From: Hyphomonadaceae bacterium | GTDB taxonomy: Bacteria > Pseudomonadota > Alphaproteobacteria > Caulobacterales > Hyphomonadaceae | Reading direction: 5' to 3' | Assembly: GCA_024743315.1 (NCBI GenBank) | Contig: JANSWU010000003.1 | Span: 310,001-374,000, forward strand | Length of the DNA: 64,000 nucleotides | In this document: piece after piece, positions 44,758 through 52,762 of the stretch | Layout of the letters: every line of letters starts with the position of its first letter | How positions within the stretch are numbered: position 1 is the stretch's first letter | Notes under the pieces: generated by a model | Databases searched by the model: none | The model's input: only the letters and a program-made list of their open reading frames with translations | What the model was told of the DNA's origin: nothing | Position numbers and translations under genes: made by a program

Positions 44758-44772
44758 GTTCTGTTTTTGTTC
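44758..44772. promoter_or_regulatory. LexA (SOS) box of the imuA-imuB-dnaE2 operon
   Basis: GTTC-TGTTTTT-GTTC is an exact copy of the alphaproteobacterial LexA site GTTC-N7-GTTC, read on the plus strand directly upstream of imuA. It should keep the mutasome off until DNA damage. Confidence 0.9.
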
Positions 44773-44853
44773 TTTTTTGGAGGAGAGTCAATGGGGCGAA
44801 TGCCTTGGGAATGACCAAGCGAGTTCTGAGAAAACAATCTTTGATCAGGCGCT

Positions 44854-44974
44854 CCCCACGGCTTGTCCGTGGGGTCCAGCACGGGATATTGCAATATGAT
44901 CGAGAGAGACCTGAACGCTCCCAGTCTAAAAGAACGATCGGGTGATGGGCTGCCCAGACAAGCTGGGCAGAGCG
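44854..44974. repeat. Hairpin-pair (BIME-like) element, right copy
   Basis: CCCCACG-GCTTGTC-CGTGGGG (44854-44874) and CTGCCCAG-ACAAG-CTGGGCAG (44950-44970) flank a spacer with GATCGAGAGAGA, CGCTCCC and GATCGGGTGATGGG. Same plan as 39149-39270, with the two stem types exchanged and loops GCTTGTC (left) and its complement (right) kept. Confidence 0.8.
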
Positions 44975-45002
44975 TAGAACATCAGTCCGTGCCGCAGCCG
45001 AT

Positions 45003-45104
45003 TTGTCATCCCGGAAAGCTCGAAAGAGCTTATCCGGGACCCAAGGAAAAGCCCTTGAACGCTGGATTCCGGATATTTCGCAGTGCGAAATTCCGGGATG
45101 ACAA
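45003..45104. repeat. REP doublet with 14-bp terminal inverted repeats
   Basis: TTGTCATCCCGGAA (45003-45016) and TTCCGGGATGACAA (45091-45104) are perfect inverted ends. Inside are two further hairpins, AAGCTC-GAAA-GAGCTT and ATTTCGC-AGT-GCGAAAT. The GTCATCCCGG word is a frequent intergenic REP motif in alphaproteobacteria. Together with 44854-44974 it fills the 360-base stretch between imuA and the next gene; no coding sequence is seen there. Confidence 0.8.
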
Positions 45105-45115
45105 CTTAGCGATCC

Positions 45116-46024
45116 CTAATCCAAGTAGCCCGGAAGCGCGGGCAATTCGGCGCGATGGTCTGGCACGTGCTGGATCACAAGGCGACCATTATCCGCCTCA
45201 ATCCGGGCCTCAATCGCTGCCATCGCTGCCAGCGTATCCGGCTTGGAGAAATTGAAGGCCGGGACGATCTGCTCAGTCCGCGACTGGACGAAGTGATAGA
45301 GATCACCGCTCAGCCAAACCACACCCGAATTCTTCAGATCAAGCCGTAAAACGGCGTGGCCCGGCGTATGTCCGGTTGCCGGGACGATCGTGACACTGCC
45401 ATCGCCGAACACGTCATAGTCACCCTCAAAGGTGACGATATTGGAGTCCCGCATCGGCTCGACCAGTTCGGCAAAGACCACACCTGACTCAACGCCTGCA
45501 CCGAACATAAAATCGACCTCAGCCTGTTGGGTCAAAATGGTTGTCTCGGCGAACAGATTGGCATTGCCGACATGGTCGAAATGCGAATGTGAGAACGCAA
45601 AATACTCGACTTCTTCCGGCGGCACGCCAAGATCGGTGAGCTGGCTTTGCAAGGTCACCGGCACCATCAGCTTGCCGCCCGGAATGTCCTGTCCGTTCGG
45701 CAGCAGGGAAATCATATCCGGCAGGCCCGCATCCCAGACAAGATCACCATTGGGATGGCGAATAAGGAAACAGGTAACGACCATATCCGCCGTCTGCCCG
45801 GCATACTCACCTTCGCTGCCAAACGGGGTCTGGTCCGCGACGAGTTCGCCGCAATCGAGCGTATAGAGACGGACCAGGTCAATCGCCTCAGTCGGCGCCA
45901 CGTCGGTTTCCGCAGTCGCCGTATCGGTGCTCGGCGCCGGCGTCTCTACTGAATCGCTCGTTTCCGGTGCCCCGCACGCTGTCAGAATGGCGGCCAGGGC
46001 CGCGCTCATCATCGTCTTCTTCAT
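45116..46024 (-). CDS. AHL-lactonase-like metallo-beta-lactamase lipoprotein
   Basis: A 302-residue protein with a lipoprotein signal (AALAAILTAC, Cys17) and an acidic Ala/Thr/Pro-rich linker of about 30 residues. VDLVRLYTLDCGEL-like text then CFLIRHPNGDLVWDAGLPDM and FAFSHSHFDHVGNANLF (H-x-H-x-D-H zinc motif), VPATGHTPGHAVLRLDL and VWLSGDLYHF match the N-acyl-homoserine lactonase family. The final ligand region reads VIQHVPDH, where the family more often has Q-H-D. It should act at the periplasmic face on a lactone or ester; quorum-quenching is possible but not shown. Its stop lies just after the REP element. Confidence 0.82.
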   Translation of the reverse strand: MKKTMMSAALAAILTACGAPETSDSVETPAPSTDTATAETDVAPTEAIDLVRLYTLDCGELVADQTPFGSEGEYAGQTADMVVTCFLIRHPNGDLVWDAGLPDMISLLPNGQDIPGGKLMVPVTLQSQLTDLGVPPEEVEYFAFSHSHFDHVGNANLFAETTILTQQAEVDFMFGAGVESGVVFAELVEPMRDSNIVTFEGDYDVFGDGSVTIVPATGHTPGHAVLRLDLKNSGVVWLSGDLYHFVQSRTEQIVPAFNFSKPDTLAAMAAIEARIEADNGRLVIQHVPDHRAELPALPGYLD

Positions 46025-46099
46025 CGTCTCCCCCGATGCTTCTCTAGTCAGGTCTTTAGACCGTTCTATTGGCGATCGGCGAGGAGTCCAGCTCGGCGC

Positions 46100-47272
46100 C
46101 TAGTAGCTCTTTGGCAAACCGAGCACGCGTTCGGCGATGAAATTGAGGATCATTTCGCGGCTCACCGGGGCAATCCGCGCCAGCATGGCTTCACGCATAT
46201 AGCGCTCAACATGGTACTCGCGGGCATAGCCCATGCCGCCATGGGTGAGGACCGCGGTTTCACATGCGTTGAAGCCGGCTTCCGTACCAAGATACTTTGC
46301 AGCATTGGCTTCGGCCCCGCATTCCTGCCCTTGATCAAACAAGGCGGCGGCTTTGTAAGCCAGTAATTCCGCCGCGCTAAGCTCGGCCCAGGCCTTCGCA
46401 AGCGGATGTGCGATGCCCTGATTCTGGCCGATCGGACGGCCGAACACGACCCGCTCATTGGCATAGGTCGTCGCTTTCTCCAGCGCCGCAAAGCCAAGCC
46501 CGATGCTTTCGACCGCAAACAAGACGCGCTCCGGATTGAGGCCCTGGATCAGATATTTGAACCCCGCGCCCTCTTCCCCGATCAAGTGCTCTTTCGGGAC
46601 TTCCAGCCCGTCAATGAACAGCGTATTACACTCGACCGCCTTGCGGCCCATTTTCGGGATCGGGTTCGCTTCAATCTTGCCGCGATCGAGGTCGGTATAG
46701 AAGAGCGACAGGCCGAGATAAGGCTTGGCGCACTGATCTTTTGGCGTGGTCCGAGCAATGATCAGGATCTTGTCCGCCCGTTGCGCACCCGTAGTCCAAA
46801 TCTTCCGGCCATTGATGACATAGCCTGAATTGGTGCGCTCGGCCTTGGTTTCGAGGGATGATGTATCGAGCCCGGAATTGGGTTCGGTCACGGCGAAACA
46901 CATCTTTTCTTCGCCGGAAATGATCTTGGGCAGGTTTTCCTGCTTCTGTTCAGCATTGCCGAATTTTTCGAGCGGTTTGGGCCCAAAAATGTTCAGGTGG
47001 ATGGCAGAAGCGCCGGAATAACCGGCCCCGGACCGCGTCACGGTTTGCATCATCAGCGCCGCTTCGGTCAGGCCGAGCCCGGCTCCGCCATACTCTTCGG
47101 GAAACGCAATGCCGAGCCAGCCACCTTCAGCCATGGCGTCACAGAAAGCCTCGGGCCAGTCGCCCGTCTCATCTGTTTTCGCCCAATATTCATCATCGAA
47201 TTGCGCCACGGTGCGTGCGACGCCGTCCTGAATGGCAAGTTGATCTTCGCTGAGCGGGCCAATCGTGTGCAT
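46100..47272 (-). CDS. Acyl-CoA dehydrogenase
   Basis: A 390-residue protein of the usual length. KMCFAVTEPNSGLDTSSLET is the acyl-CoA dehydrogenase signature 1 region; KIWTTGAQRADKILIIARTT and the C-terminal HGGMGYAREYHVERYMREAM match the family. The usual catalytic Glu near the C-terminus (I-Y-E-G-T) is replaced by RIAPVSREM; a Glu is instead available in LNPERVLFAVESIG, the position used by isovaleryl-CoA and long-chain enzymes. A branched or long-chain acyl-CoA substrate is therefore more likely than short straight chains. It oxidises the acyl-CoA with FAD, passing electrons to ETF. It stands alone, 63 bases from the ThiO gene upstream. Confidence 0.88.
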   Translation of the reverse strand: MHTIGPLSEDQLAIQDGVARTVAQFDDEYWAKTDETGDWPEAFCDAMAEGGWLGIAFPEEYGGAGLGLTEAALMMQTVTRSGAGYSGASAIHLNIFGPKPLEKFGNAEQKQENLPKIISGEEKMCFAVTEPNSGLDTSSLETKAERTNSGYVINGRKIWTTGAQRADKILIIARTTPKDQCAKPYLGLSLFYTDLDRGKIEANPIPKMGRKAVECNTLFIDGLEVPKEHLIGEEGAGFKYLIQGLNPERVLFAVESIGLGFAALEKATTYANERVVFGRPIGQNQGIAHPLAKAWAELSAAELLAYKAAALFDQGQECGAEANAAKYLGTEAGFNACETAVLTHGGMGYAREYHVERYMREAMLARIAPVSREMILNFIAERVLGLPKSY

Positions 47273-47335
47273 GCATAATCTCCTGTCGGCGAAGACTTAT
47301 GCTGCAATTCCAGACGCGTCCACTCTGACGAGGCG

Positions 47336-48481
47336 TCACACCCGTGCGGCGATCTGGTGCCTCGGAGAAAAGGCCTGAGAGAGCTCGGATGGATTCTGAT
47401 CGAGTATGAGATCGGCCATGATTTGCGCTGTGATCGGCGCCAGAAGTATGCCATTGCGATAATGCCCGGCCGCGACGAACAGACCCGGCACGCGCGTTTC
47501 TCCGAGCAAAGGCGCAAAACTCTTCAATCCCGGTCGTACGCCGGCCCAGCTGTCCAGCACTGCGGCATTTGCGAGGCTCGGACAAATTTCAATCGCTTTG
47601 GCCCGAAGGCGCGCAATTTGTTCAGGCACGGGTTGGCGGAGCACCTGACCCGGCTCGCTGGTGGCCCCGATAATGATCCGGTCCGTTTTTGGAACGATAT
47701 AGAGATGACCTGCGCGTATTGTGCGGTTTGGGCCATCTGAGATCGGAGCGACTGAGAGCATCTGCCCGCCAATCGGTTCAATCGCCTGCAAAGCTGGATC
47801 GAGCTTGCCAATTTCGATATTGCCCCGGTCTGTGGCGACCATGACGCTGCCAGTTTCCCACCCCGCGGTGAGCAGAGTCGCATCATGGCCTGCATGATCG
47901 AGCCCGCCATTCTGAAAATGCAGAGAGGCAGCTTCAACGCGGATCTCGATGCGAGGATGGCGTTCCGCACACGTAACCAATGCCGCTAAAGTCAGGCGGT
48001 TATCGACTTGGCCATCGCTCGGTAGAAGCAGCCCGGTCACGGCCATTGAGGTCAGCGAAGGCTCAATATCGTTCAACCGATCCGTGCAGGGTTCAGGCGC
48101 GAAAGCATGATCCTTCAAAGCCAATTGTAAGGCCGTCAGCCGTTCCGCTTCGGTTGCATCAAGTGCGAGCGCGAGCGAAGGACCTGGATAATAACCTGCG
48201 GTCTGCTCGCTTTCTCGCTCGAGCGCGTCAGCCCAAGCTGGCCAGAGCCTGACCGCGCATTCGCAAAGCTCGAACAGGTTTGGATGACCGCCTTCAACCC
48301 CCACCGCCTCAAAGGCCGGCGCAAGCATTCCAGCCGCCGCCCAGCTGGCGCCGCGCGGAGGCCAGGCGGTTTCGTACAAGGTGACATCCGTGCCACGGTT
48401 GGCCAATTCGAGCGCACAGGATAGGCCAATAATACCTGCGCCGATGATGGCGATAGACTTTGGGCGAACCGTGTCGGGCAT
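47336..48481 (-). CDS. thiO: Glycine oxidase ThiO-like FAD oxidoreductase
   Basis: A 381-residue protein. IAIIGAGIIGLSCALELANR is the dinucleotide FAD motif, followed by DVTLYE. GASWAAAGMLAPAFEA is characteristic of ThiO/DAO-type enzymes. WAGVRPGLKSFAPLLGETRV and GLFVAAGHYRNGILLAP with the G-H-Y-R-N-G-I-L-L-A-P block identify the ThiO subgroup. It oxidises glycine to the imine used by ThiG for the thiazole of thiamine. It is not linked here to ThiS/ThiG, which lie about 6.5 kb to the right. D-amino-acid oxidase activity is a possible alternative reaction. Confidence 0.85.
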   Translation of the reverse strand: MPDTVRPKSIAIIGAGIIGLSCALELANRGTDVTLYETAWPPRGASWAAAGMLAPAFEAVGVEGGHPNLFELCECAVRLWPAWADALERESEQTAGYYPGPSLALALDATEAERLTALQLALKDHAFAPEPCTDRLNDIEPSLTSMAVTGLLLPSDGQVDNRLTLAALVTCAERHPRIEIRVEAASLHFQNGGLDHAGHDATLLTAGWETGSVMVATDRGNIEIGKLDPALQAIEPIGGQMLSVAPISDGPNRTIRAGHLYIVPKTDRIIIGATSEPGQVLRQPVPEQIARLRAKAIEICPSLANAAVLDSWAGVRPGLKSFAPLLGETRVPGLFVAAGHYRNGILLAPITAQIMADLILDQNPSELSQAFSPRHQIAARV

Positions 48482-48540
48482 CGCTGCTATGTATCAAGAA
48501 GCGTACAAAGTGCCAGCGCATTCACGCATAGCTGATCGGC

Positions 48541-48795
48541 TCAACCGGCGGCGCGCTCGCGTTCCCAGAACCCCATAAAGGCCGACGCCCATTCCTGTTT
48601 CTGAAAAATGACTGATTTTCGCAGCGTTCCGGTTGGATCACACACCGTTTTGATCATCAAGTCCGGCGCATCGCGATCTTTGCTCGACAAAGCATCGCGG
48701 GCTTCGTACCAAGCGGCGAGCCGCTCTATGGCTTGCGCAAAGGCAGTTTCGTCAACGGAATTGACTGGTCCCAAGTCGAGTATGATTTCTGTCAT
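48541..48795 (-). CDS. Small conserved-looking protein, unknown
   Basis: An 84-residue soluble protein; ATG 48795 follows GGGGGAACG. Acidic N-terminus (MTEIILDLGPVNSVDETAF), a helix, and a C-terminal FQKQEWASAFMGFWERERAA rich in aromatics. No signal or known motif. It sits 59 bases upstream of thiO in the same direction and may share its promoter. Confidence 0.55.
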   Translation of the reverse strand: MTEIILDLGPVNSVDETAFAQAIERLAAWYEARDALSSKDRDAPDLMIKTVCDPTGTLRKSVIFQKQEWASAFMGFWERERAAG

Positions 48796-48946
48796 ACGTT
48801 CCCCCACACACAAAGACTATGACCTCTCGCTATTTCTGCGAGATGGGCTGAGGTTAACCGGAAACTGGTGCCTGTCTACCGGCCTGTGGTAAGATTAATG
48901 CAAAGTTTGAACCAAATGTCGCAGCGAGGGCACAAAATCTTCTAGT

Positions 48947-48961
48947 TGCGAATGCTTCTCA
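48947..48961. promoter_or_regulatory. Fur-box-like operator
   Basis: TGCGAATGCTTCTCA matches the 7-1-7 Fur consensus TGAGAATNATTCTCA at 12 of 14 defined positions. It lies 19 bases upstream of the ATG of the iron-transport substrate-binding protein gene, where Fur binding under iron excess would block transcription of fbpABC. Confidence 0.65.
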
Positions 48962-48980
48962 TTTGTGTGAAGAAGCCTGC

Positions 48981-50045
48981 ATGACTTTCAAGACCCATCT
49001 TGTCGCCGGCTTTAGCCTGCTCGTTGGAGCAGTCGCAGCTTGTTCCGATCCCGCCACCCCCCCGGCCGAAGATTCCACTGCTGAAGCCCAGTCCGTGCTG
49101 ACGATTTATAGCTCACGTCACTATGATTCCGACAAAGAGCTTTTTGCAATGTTCGAACAAGAGACTGGGGCGCGCTTGGATGTGCGGGAAGCGGGCGCCA
49201 GCCAGCTTCTCGAAACGCTTCGAGCCGAGGGCGACCAGAGCCCGGCAGATGTGGTCATCGCAGCCGATGCGGGCAGTCTTTGGCGGTTCCAAGAGGCTGG
49301 GCTGACGCAACCCCTGATCAGCGACAGCCTGAATGGTTTGGTGCCGGCCAATTATCGCGACCCGGACGCGCATTGGTACGGCGTCGCCCGTCGTCTACGC
49401 GGCATTGCCTATGATCCCAATCGCTGGACACCTGAAGATCTTGCTTATTGGGACAGGCTAGCGACCGAGGATAAGGCCGGTGAGATCTGCGTTCGTTCAT
49501 CCTCAAATATCTATAACCTATCCTTGATGAGCGAACTGATTGATCGTTATGGGGCTGAGGCCGCACAAAGCTGGGCCACGTCGATCGTGGCCAATATGGC
49601 CCGCAGCCCCCAAGGCGGTGACACCGACCAAATCCGCGCGATTGCAGCCGGTGAATGCTCGATCGCCATCGTCAACCATTATTACTGGATCCGTCTGGGT
49701 GCGAGCGAAACTGAGGCCGACCAAGCCGTTGCCGCAGCGACGTCATTCTTGCTGCCACAATTTGAAGAGGGCTCAGGCTCTCATGTGAATATTACGGGGA
49801 TCGGCCTGACCAAAACCGCCGATGATCCCGCCTTGGCAGAACAGTTCATCACCTTCTTGCTCACCGAATCCGGCCAATCTTATCTCACGCGTGACACCAA
49901 GGAGCTGCCGCTGCTCGACACCACGCCATTGCCGGACGGCGTTGAGAAGGTTCCGGCATTCGTGGCCTCGGACACCCAATTGGGGCTGTACGGGGAGAAT
50001 CAAGCCGAAGCGCAGCGTTTGTTTGATCTTGCGGGCTGGAATTAG
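48981..50045 (+). CDS. fbpA: Ferric-iron ABC transporter substrate-binding lipoprotein (FbpA/FutA-like)
   Basis: A 354-residue protein; ATG 48981 begins a lipoprotein signal ending LVGAVAAC (Cys22). The mature start VLTIYSSRHYDSDKELFAMF is the hallmark of FutA/FbpA ferric-binding proteins, the Tyr of SSRHYD being an iron ligand. CSIAIVNHYYWIRLG carries the adjacent Tyr-Tyr iron ligands. HVNITGIGLTKTADDPALAE and ESGQSYLT complete the family pattern. It captures Fe(III) in the periplasm for the permease and ATPase that follow in the same direction (29 and 3 bases apart). The Fur-like site upstream supports iron control. Lipid anchoring is a variation from soluble FbpA. Confidence 0.88.
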   Translation: MTFKTHLVAGFSLLVGAVAACSDPATPPAEDSTAEAQSVLTIYSSRHYDSDKELFAMFEQETGARLDVREAGASQLLETLRAEGDQSPADVVIAADAGSLWRFQEAGLTQPLISDSLNGLVPANYRDPDAHWYGVARRLRGIAYDPNRWTPEDLAYWDRLATEDKAGEICVRSSSNIYNLSLMSELIDRYGAEAAQSWATSIVANMARSPQGGDTDQIRAIAAGECSIAIVNHYYWIRLGASETEADQAVAAATSFLLPQFEEGSGSHVNITGIGLTKTADDPALAEQFITFLLTESGQSYLTRDTKELPLLDTTPLPDGVEKVPAFVASDTQLGLYGENQAEAQRLFDLAGWN

Positions 50046-50074
50046 GTCTGAACGCGGCTGATCGGGGGCCCAAA

Positions 50075-51661
50075 ATGCCGCGCTTCCTGCCTTCACTTCG
50101 ATCCCTCCCATCATGGCTTTTGATTGCCATGGTGGGATTACCAGTATTCATGGCGCTGATTGCAGGAATCGCGGCGGGGGATGGCGCAACCTGGGATCAC
50201 ATCCTGCAAAACCGGTTAGTGCCGTATACGCTGACCACGCTCAGTGTGCTCCTGATCGCGGCGACAATTATGTTGGGCTTGGCGGTGCCAACGGCCTGGC
50301 TCATTTCGCAATATGATTTTCCTGGGCGCTCAGTGTTCAACTGGGCCATGATCCTGCCGCTCGCCATGCCAGGTTATGTCATGGCCTATGCCTGGGCCGA
50401 TTTGATGGGGGTGGCGGGCCCGTTGCAGACACAAATCCGCGACATGACCGGACTTTCGGCGCGCGACTATTGGTTTCCAAACCTGTTCAGCGCGCCAGGA
50501 CTCGCCTTTGTGCTCGCTTCAACCCTGTTTCCCTATGTCTATATCACGGCCCGTGCGGCATTCTCGATGCAGTCCCTGACGACACTCGAAGCAGCCCGGA
50601 GTCTCGGCTCCTCTCAACTTGATCTGTTTTGGCGCGTGGCCTTGCCTGTCGCCCTGCCGACGATACTTGGGGGCCTTTGCCTCGCCTTGATGGAGGCTGC
50701 TGCCGATTACGGAGCGGCTGATTTTCTCGGCATACAAACTCTCGGGGTTGGCATCATCCGATCCTGGACTTCATTCGGCGAGCCGAATACCGCCGCACGC
50801 CTGGCCCTTATGCTGATCTTGATCGCGGCGACCTTTCTCATCGCGTCGCGGATGCTTCAAGGACAGCGCGGCACGCAGCAAACCAGTTCAAGGTGGCAAA
50901 CACCACGACGTACAGAACTCCCCTCTCAGGCTGCGATTGCAGCCACCGCGACCTGCATGCTTATTCTGCTCATCTGTTTTGTGGCACCGGTCGCGCGCTT
51001 GCTCTGGTTGGCGCTTGAAAATCGAGCACAGGCAGTTGACCTCGCCCCACTCCTCAGATCCTCCTTAATCCTGGGCGCGCTTGGCGCTGGCTTCGCCTTC
51101 ATCACCGCTCTGGTTTTTTCTTTGTCCTCGAAGCGGAACGAGACCGTGCGCATGGGCGCGCGATTGATCGCCGCCGCAGGCTATGCTGCGCCAGGCGCCG
51201 TTCTGGGACTGGGCGCTTTGTTTATCCTGCGCGAGACGGGCCAAGCCCTGTCAGGTGCAGTGGCGATCGGCTTCCTCGTCTGGATTTATGTCAGCCGTTT
51301 TACCTCTGCTGGCGTAGAGCCGATCCAAGCCACATTAGCGCGATTGCCCAAATCCCTCGATCAAGCGTCTCAAAGTCTCGGCACGACCGGGCTTCGCCAA
51401 TTTTGGCGCGTCGACCTTCCGCTTATCGCGCCGGGTGCGCTGGCCGCCACTTTGATTCTATTCGTTGAGATCCTCAAAGAACTGCCAGCGACTCTGATGT
51501 TACGGCCATTTGGCTGGGACACGCTGGCAGTCCGCGCCCACGCTTATGCAACCGATGAGAGATTGGCACAGGCGACCTTGCCGTCACTGCTGATCGTGCT
51601 TGCCGGGCTTGTCCCGGTCTTGCTCTTATCCTGGCGGCTGAGCCGGACTGAGAGGAGTTAA
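50075..51661 (+). CDS. fbpB: Ferric-iron ABC transporter permease (fused double domain)
   Basis: A 528-residue protein with two binding-protein-dependent permease domains of about six membrane segments each. Each has an EAA loop: TLEAARSLGSSQLDLFWRVA near residue 170 and LDQASQSLGTTGLRQFWRVD near residue 430, the coupling helices that contact the ATPase. The hydrophobic start WLLIAMVGLPVFMALIAG follows a short cytosolic lead. FbpB-type permeases are normally such fused dimers. It moves Fe(III) across the inner membrane. It follows the binding-protein gene by 29 bases and precedes the ATPase gene by 3. Confidence 0.92.
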   Translation: MPRFLPSLRSLPSWLLIAMVGLPVFMALIAGIAAGDGATWDHILQNRLVPYTLTTLSVLLIAATIMLGLAVPTAWLISQYDFPGRSVFNWAMILPLAMPGYVMAYAWADLMGVAGPLQTQIRDMTGLSARDYWFPNLFSAPGLAFVLASTLFPYVYITARAAFSMQSLTTLEAARSLGSSQLDLFWRVALPVALPTILGGLCLALMEAAADYGAADFLGIQTLGVGIIRSWTSFGEPNTAARLALMLILIAATFLIASRMLQGQRGTQQTSSRWQTPRRTELPSQAAIAATATCMLILLICFVAPVARLLWLALENRAQAVDLAPLLRSSLILGALGAGFAFITALVFSLSSKRNETVRMGARLIAAAGYAAPGAVLGLGALFILRETGQALSGAVAIGFLVWIYVSRFTSAGVEPIQATLARLPKSLDQASQSLGTTGLRQFWRVDLPLIAPGALAATLILFVEILKELPATLMLRPFGWDTLAVRAHAYATDERLAQATLPSLLIVLAGLVPVLLLSWRLSRTERS

Positions 51662-51664
51662 GGC

Positions 51665-52678
51665 GTGACAGAACATGCGGCCTTGATCGCTGATCAAATC
51701 AGCCGGCGGTTTGGCGATCGCGCCGCCGTTGATGGCATCAGTCTCAGGTTAGAGCCTGGACAGATCACTTCGCTGATTGGACAATCTGGCTCTGGAAAGA
51801 CCACGCTCCTCAGGTTGCTTGCCGGGATGGAGCGCCCGGATTCAGGGCGCATCTTGTCTGGCGACACGGTTTTGTCCTCCACTTCGCAGCACGTTCCGAT
51901 TGAGAAACGGAAAATCGGTCTGGTGTTTCAAGATTTCGCCCTGTTTCCGCATTTGACGGTGCTTGAAAATGTCATGTTCGGATTGCGCGCCTTACCAAAA
52001 CTCGATCGAGAAAAGCGAGCGACCGCGTGGATTGACCGGCTGGGACTTTCGCACCGTGTGTCCGCCTATCCGCACCACCTCTCGGGCGGTGAGCAGCAGC
52101 GCACCGCAATCGCTCGTGCGCTGGCGCCTGAGCCCGTTGCAATCCTGCTTGACGAGCCCTTTTCGGGCCTCGATCCGTCCATGCGGGACCAAGTGCGAGA
52201 CGTCGCTTTGCAAGCGATCCGCGAGTCCGGTATCCCCTCACTTTTGGTCACCCACGATGCCAGCGAAGCTTTGGTTCACGCGGATAAGCTGGCGGTCATC
52301 GATGCCGGGAAACTGCTGCAAACAGGTGCGCCCGAAGAGGTTTACCGCGCGCCGAACAGCCTCGGCGTCGCCAAAGCGCTCGGACCAGTTCACAGCGTCG
52401 AAACGGCGAACCTTCCCGAGACATGGCGCAATATGCTGGCGCCATCCGGCACGTGGCTACATTATCGCCCGGAAGCCCTGACAGTGGCGGCGGGGTCTGA
52501 CTTTGTGATCAAGCGACTGCGCTTGGCCGGACCGATCAGCGAACTTGAACTGGACCTGACTGGCGCGCAGAGCTTGTTTGCAGCCAGTCAGCTGGGCGCG
52601 CCATTGCATTCAGGCGACCGGGTCAGCCTGTCGATTAATCCGGATCTATTCTTTGATTTTCCAGAAGAAACGACCTGA
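51665..52678 (+). CDS. fbpC: Ferric-iron ABC transporter ATP-binding protein
   Basis: A 337-residue protein with GTG start at 51665 after GAGAGGAGTTAAGGC. Walker A GQSGSGKTTLLRLLAG, Q-loop VFQDFALFPHLTV, signature LSGGEQQRTAIARALA, Walker B VAILLDEPFSGLDP, and switch His in LLVTHDASEAL are all intact. The C-terminal 100 residues form the TOBE-type regulatory extension of the CUT1/FbpC group. It drives iron uptake by FbpAB. Last gene of the operon; no clear terminator follows. Confidence 0.93.
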   Translation: MTEHAALIADQISRRFGDRAAVDGISLRLEPGQITSLIGQSGSGKTTLLRLLAGMERPDSGRILSGDTVLSSTSQHVPIEKRKIGLVFQDFALFPHLTVLENVMFGLRALPKLDREKRATAWIDRLGLSHRVSAYPHHLSGGEQQRTAIARALAPEPVAILLDEPFSGLDPSMRDQVRDVALQAIRESGIPSLLVTHDASEALVHADKLAVIDAGKLLQTGAPEEVYRAPNSLGVAKALGPVHSVETANLPETWRNMLAPSGTWLHYRPEALTVAAGSDFVIKRLRLAGPISELELDLTGAQSLFAASQLGAPLHSGDRVSLSINPDLFFDFPEETT

Positions 52679-52762
52679 CAATTCCGTCATCTTACAGATC
52701 TTGCCCTCGCCAAGACACAATCGATTGCTTAGCTTGCCGGGACATTAGGGATCATAACATCC

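Noticed and set aside
39149..45104. Insertion sequence or transposon around the mutasome
   Set aside because: No transposase gene or target-site duplication was seen; the repeats have the form of REP/BIME elements.
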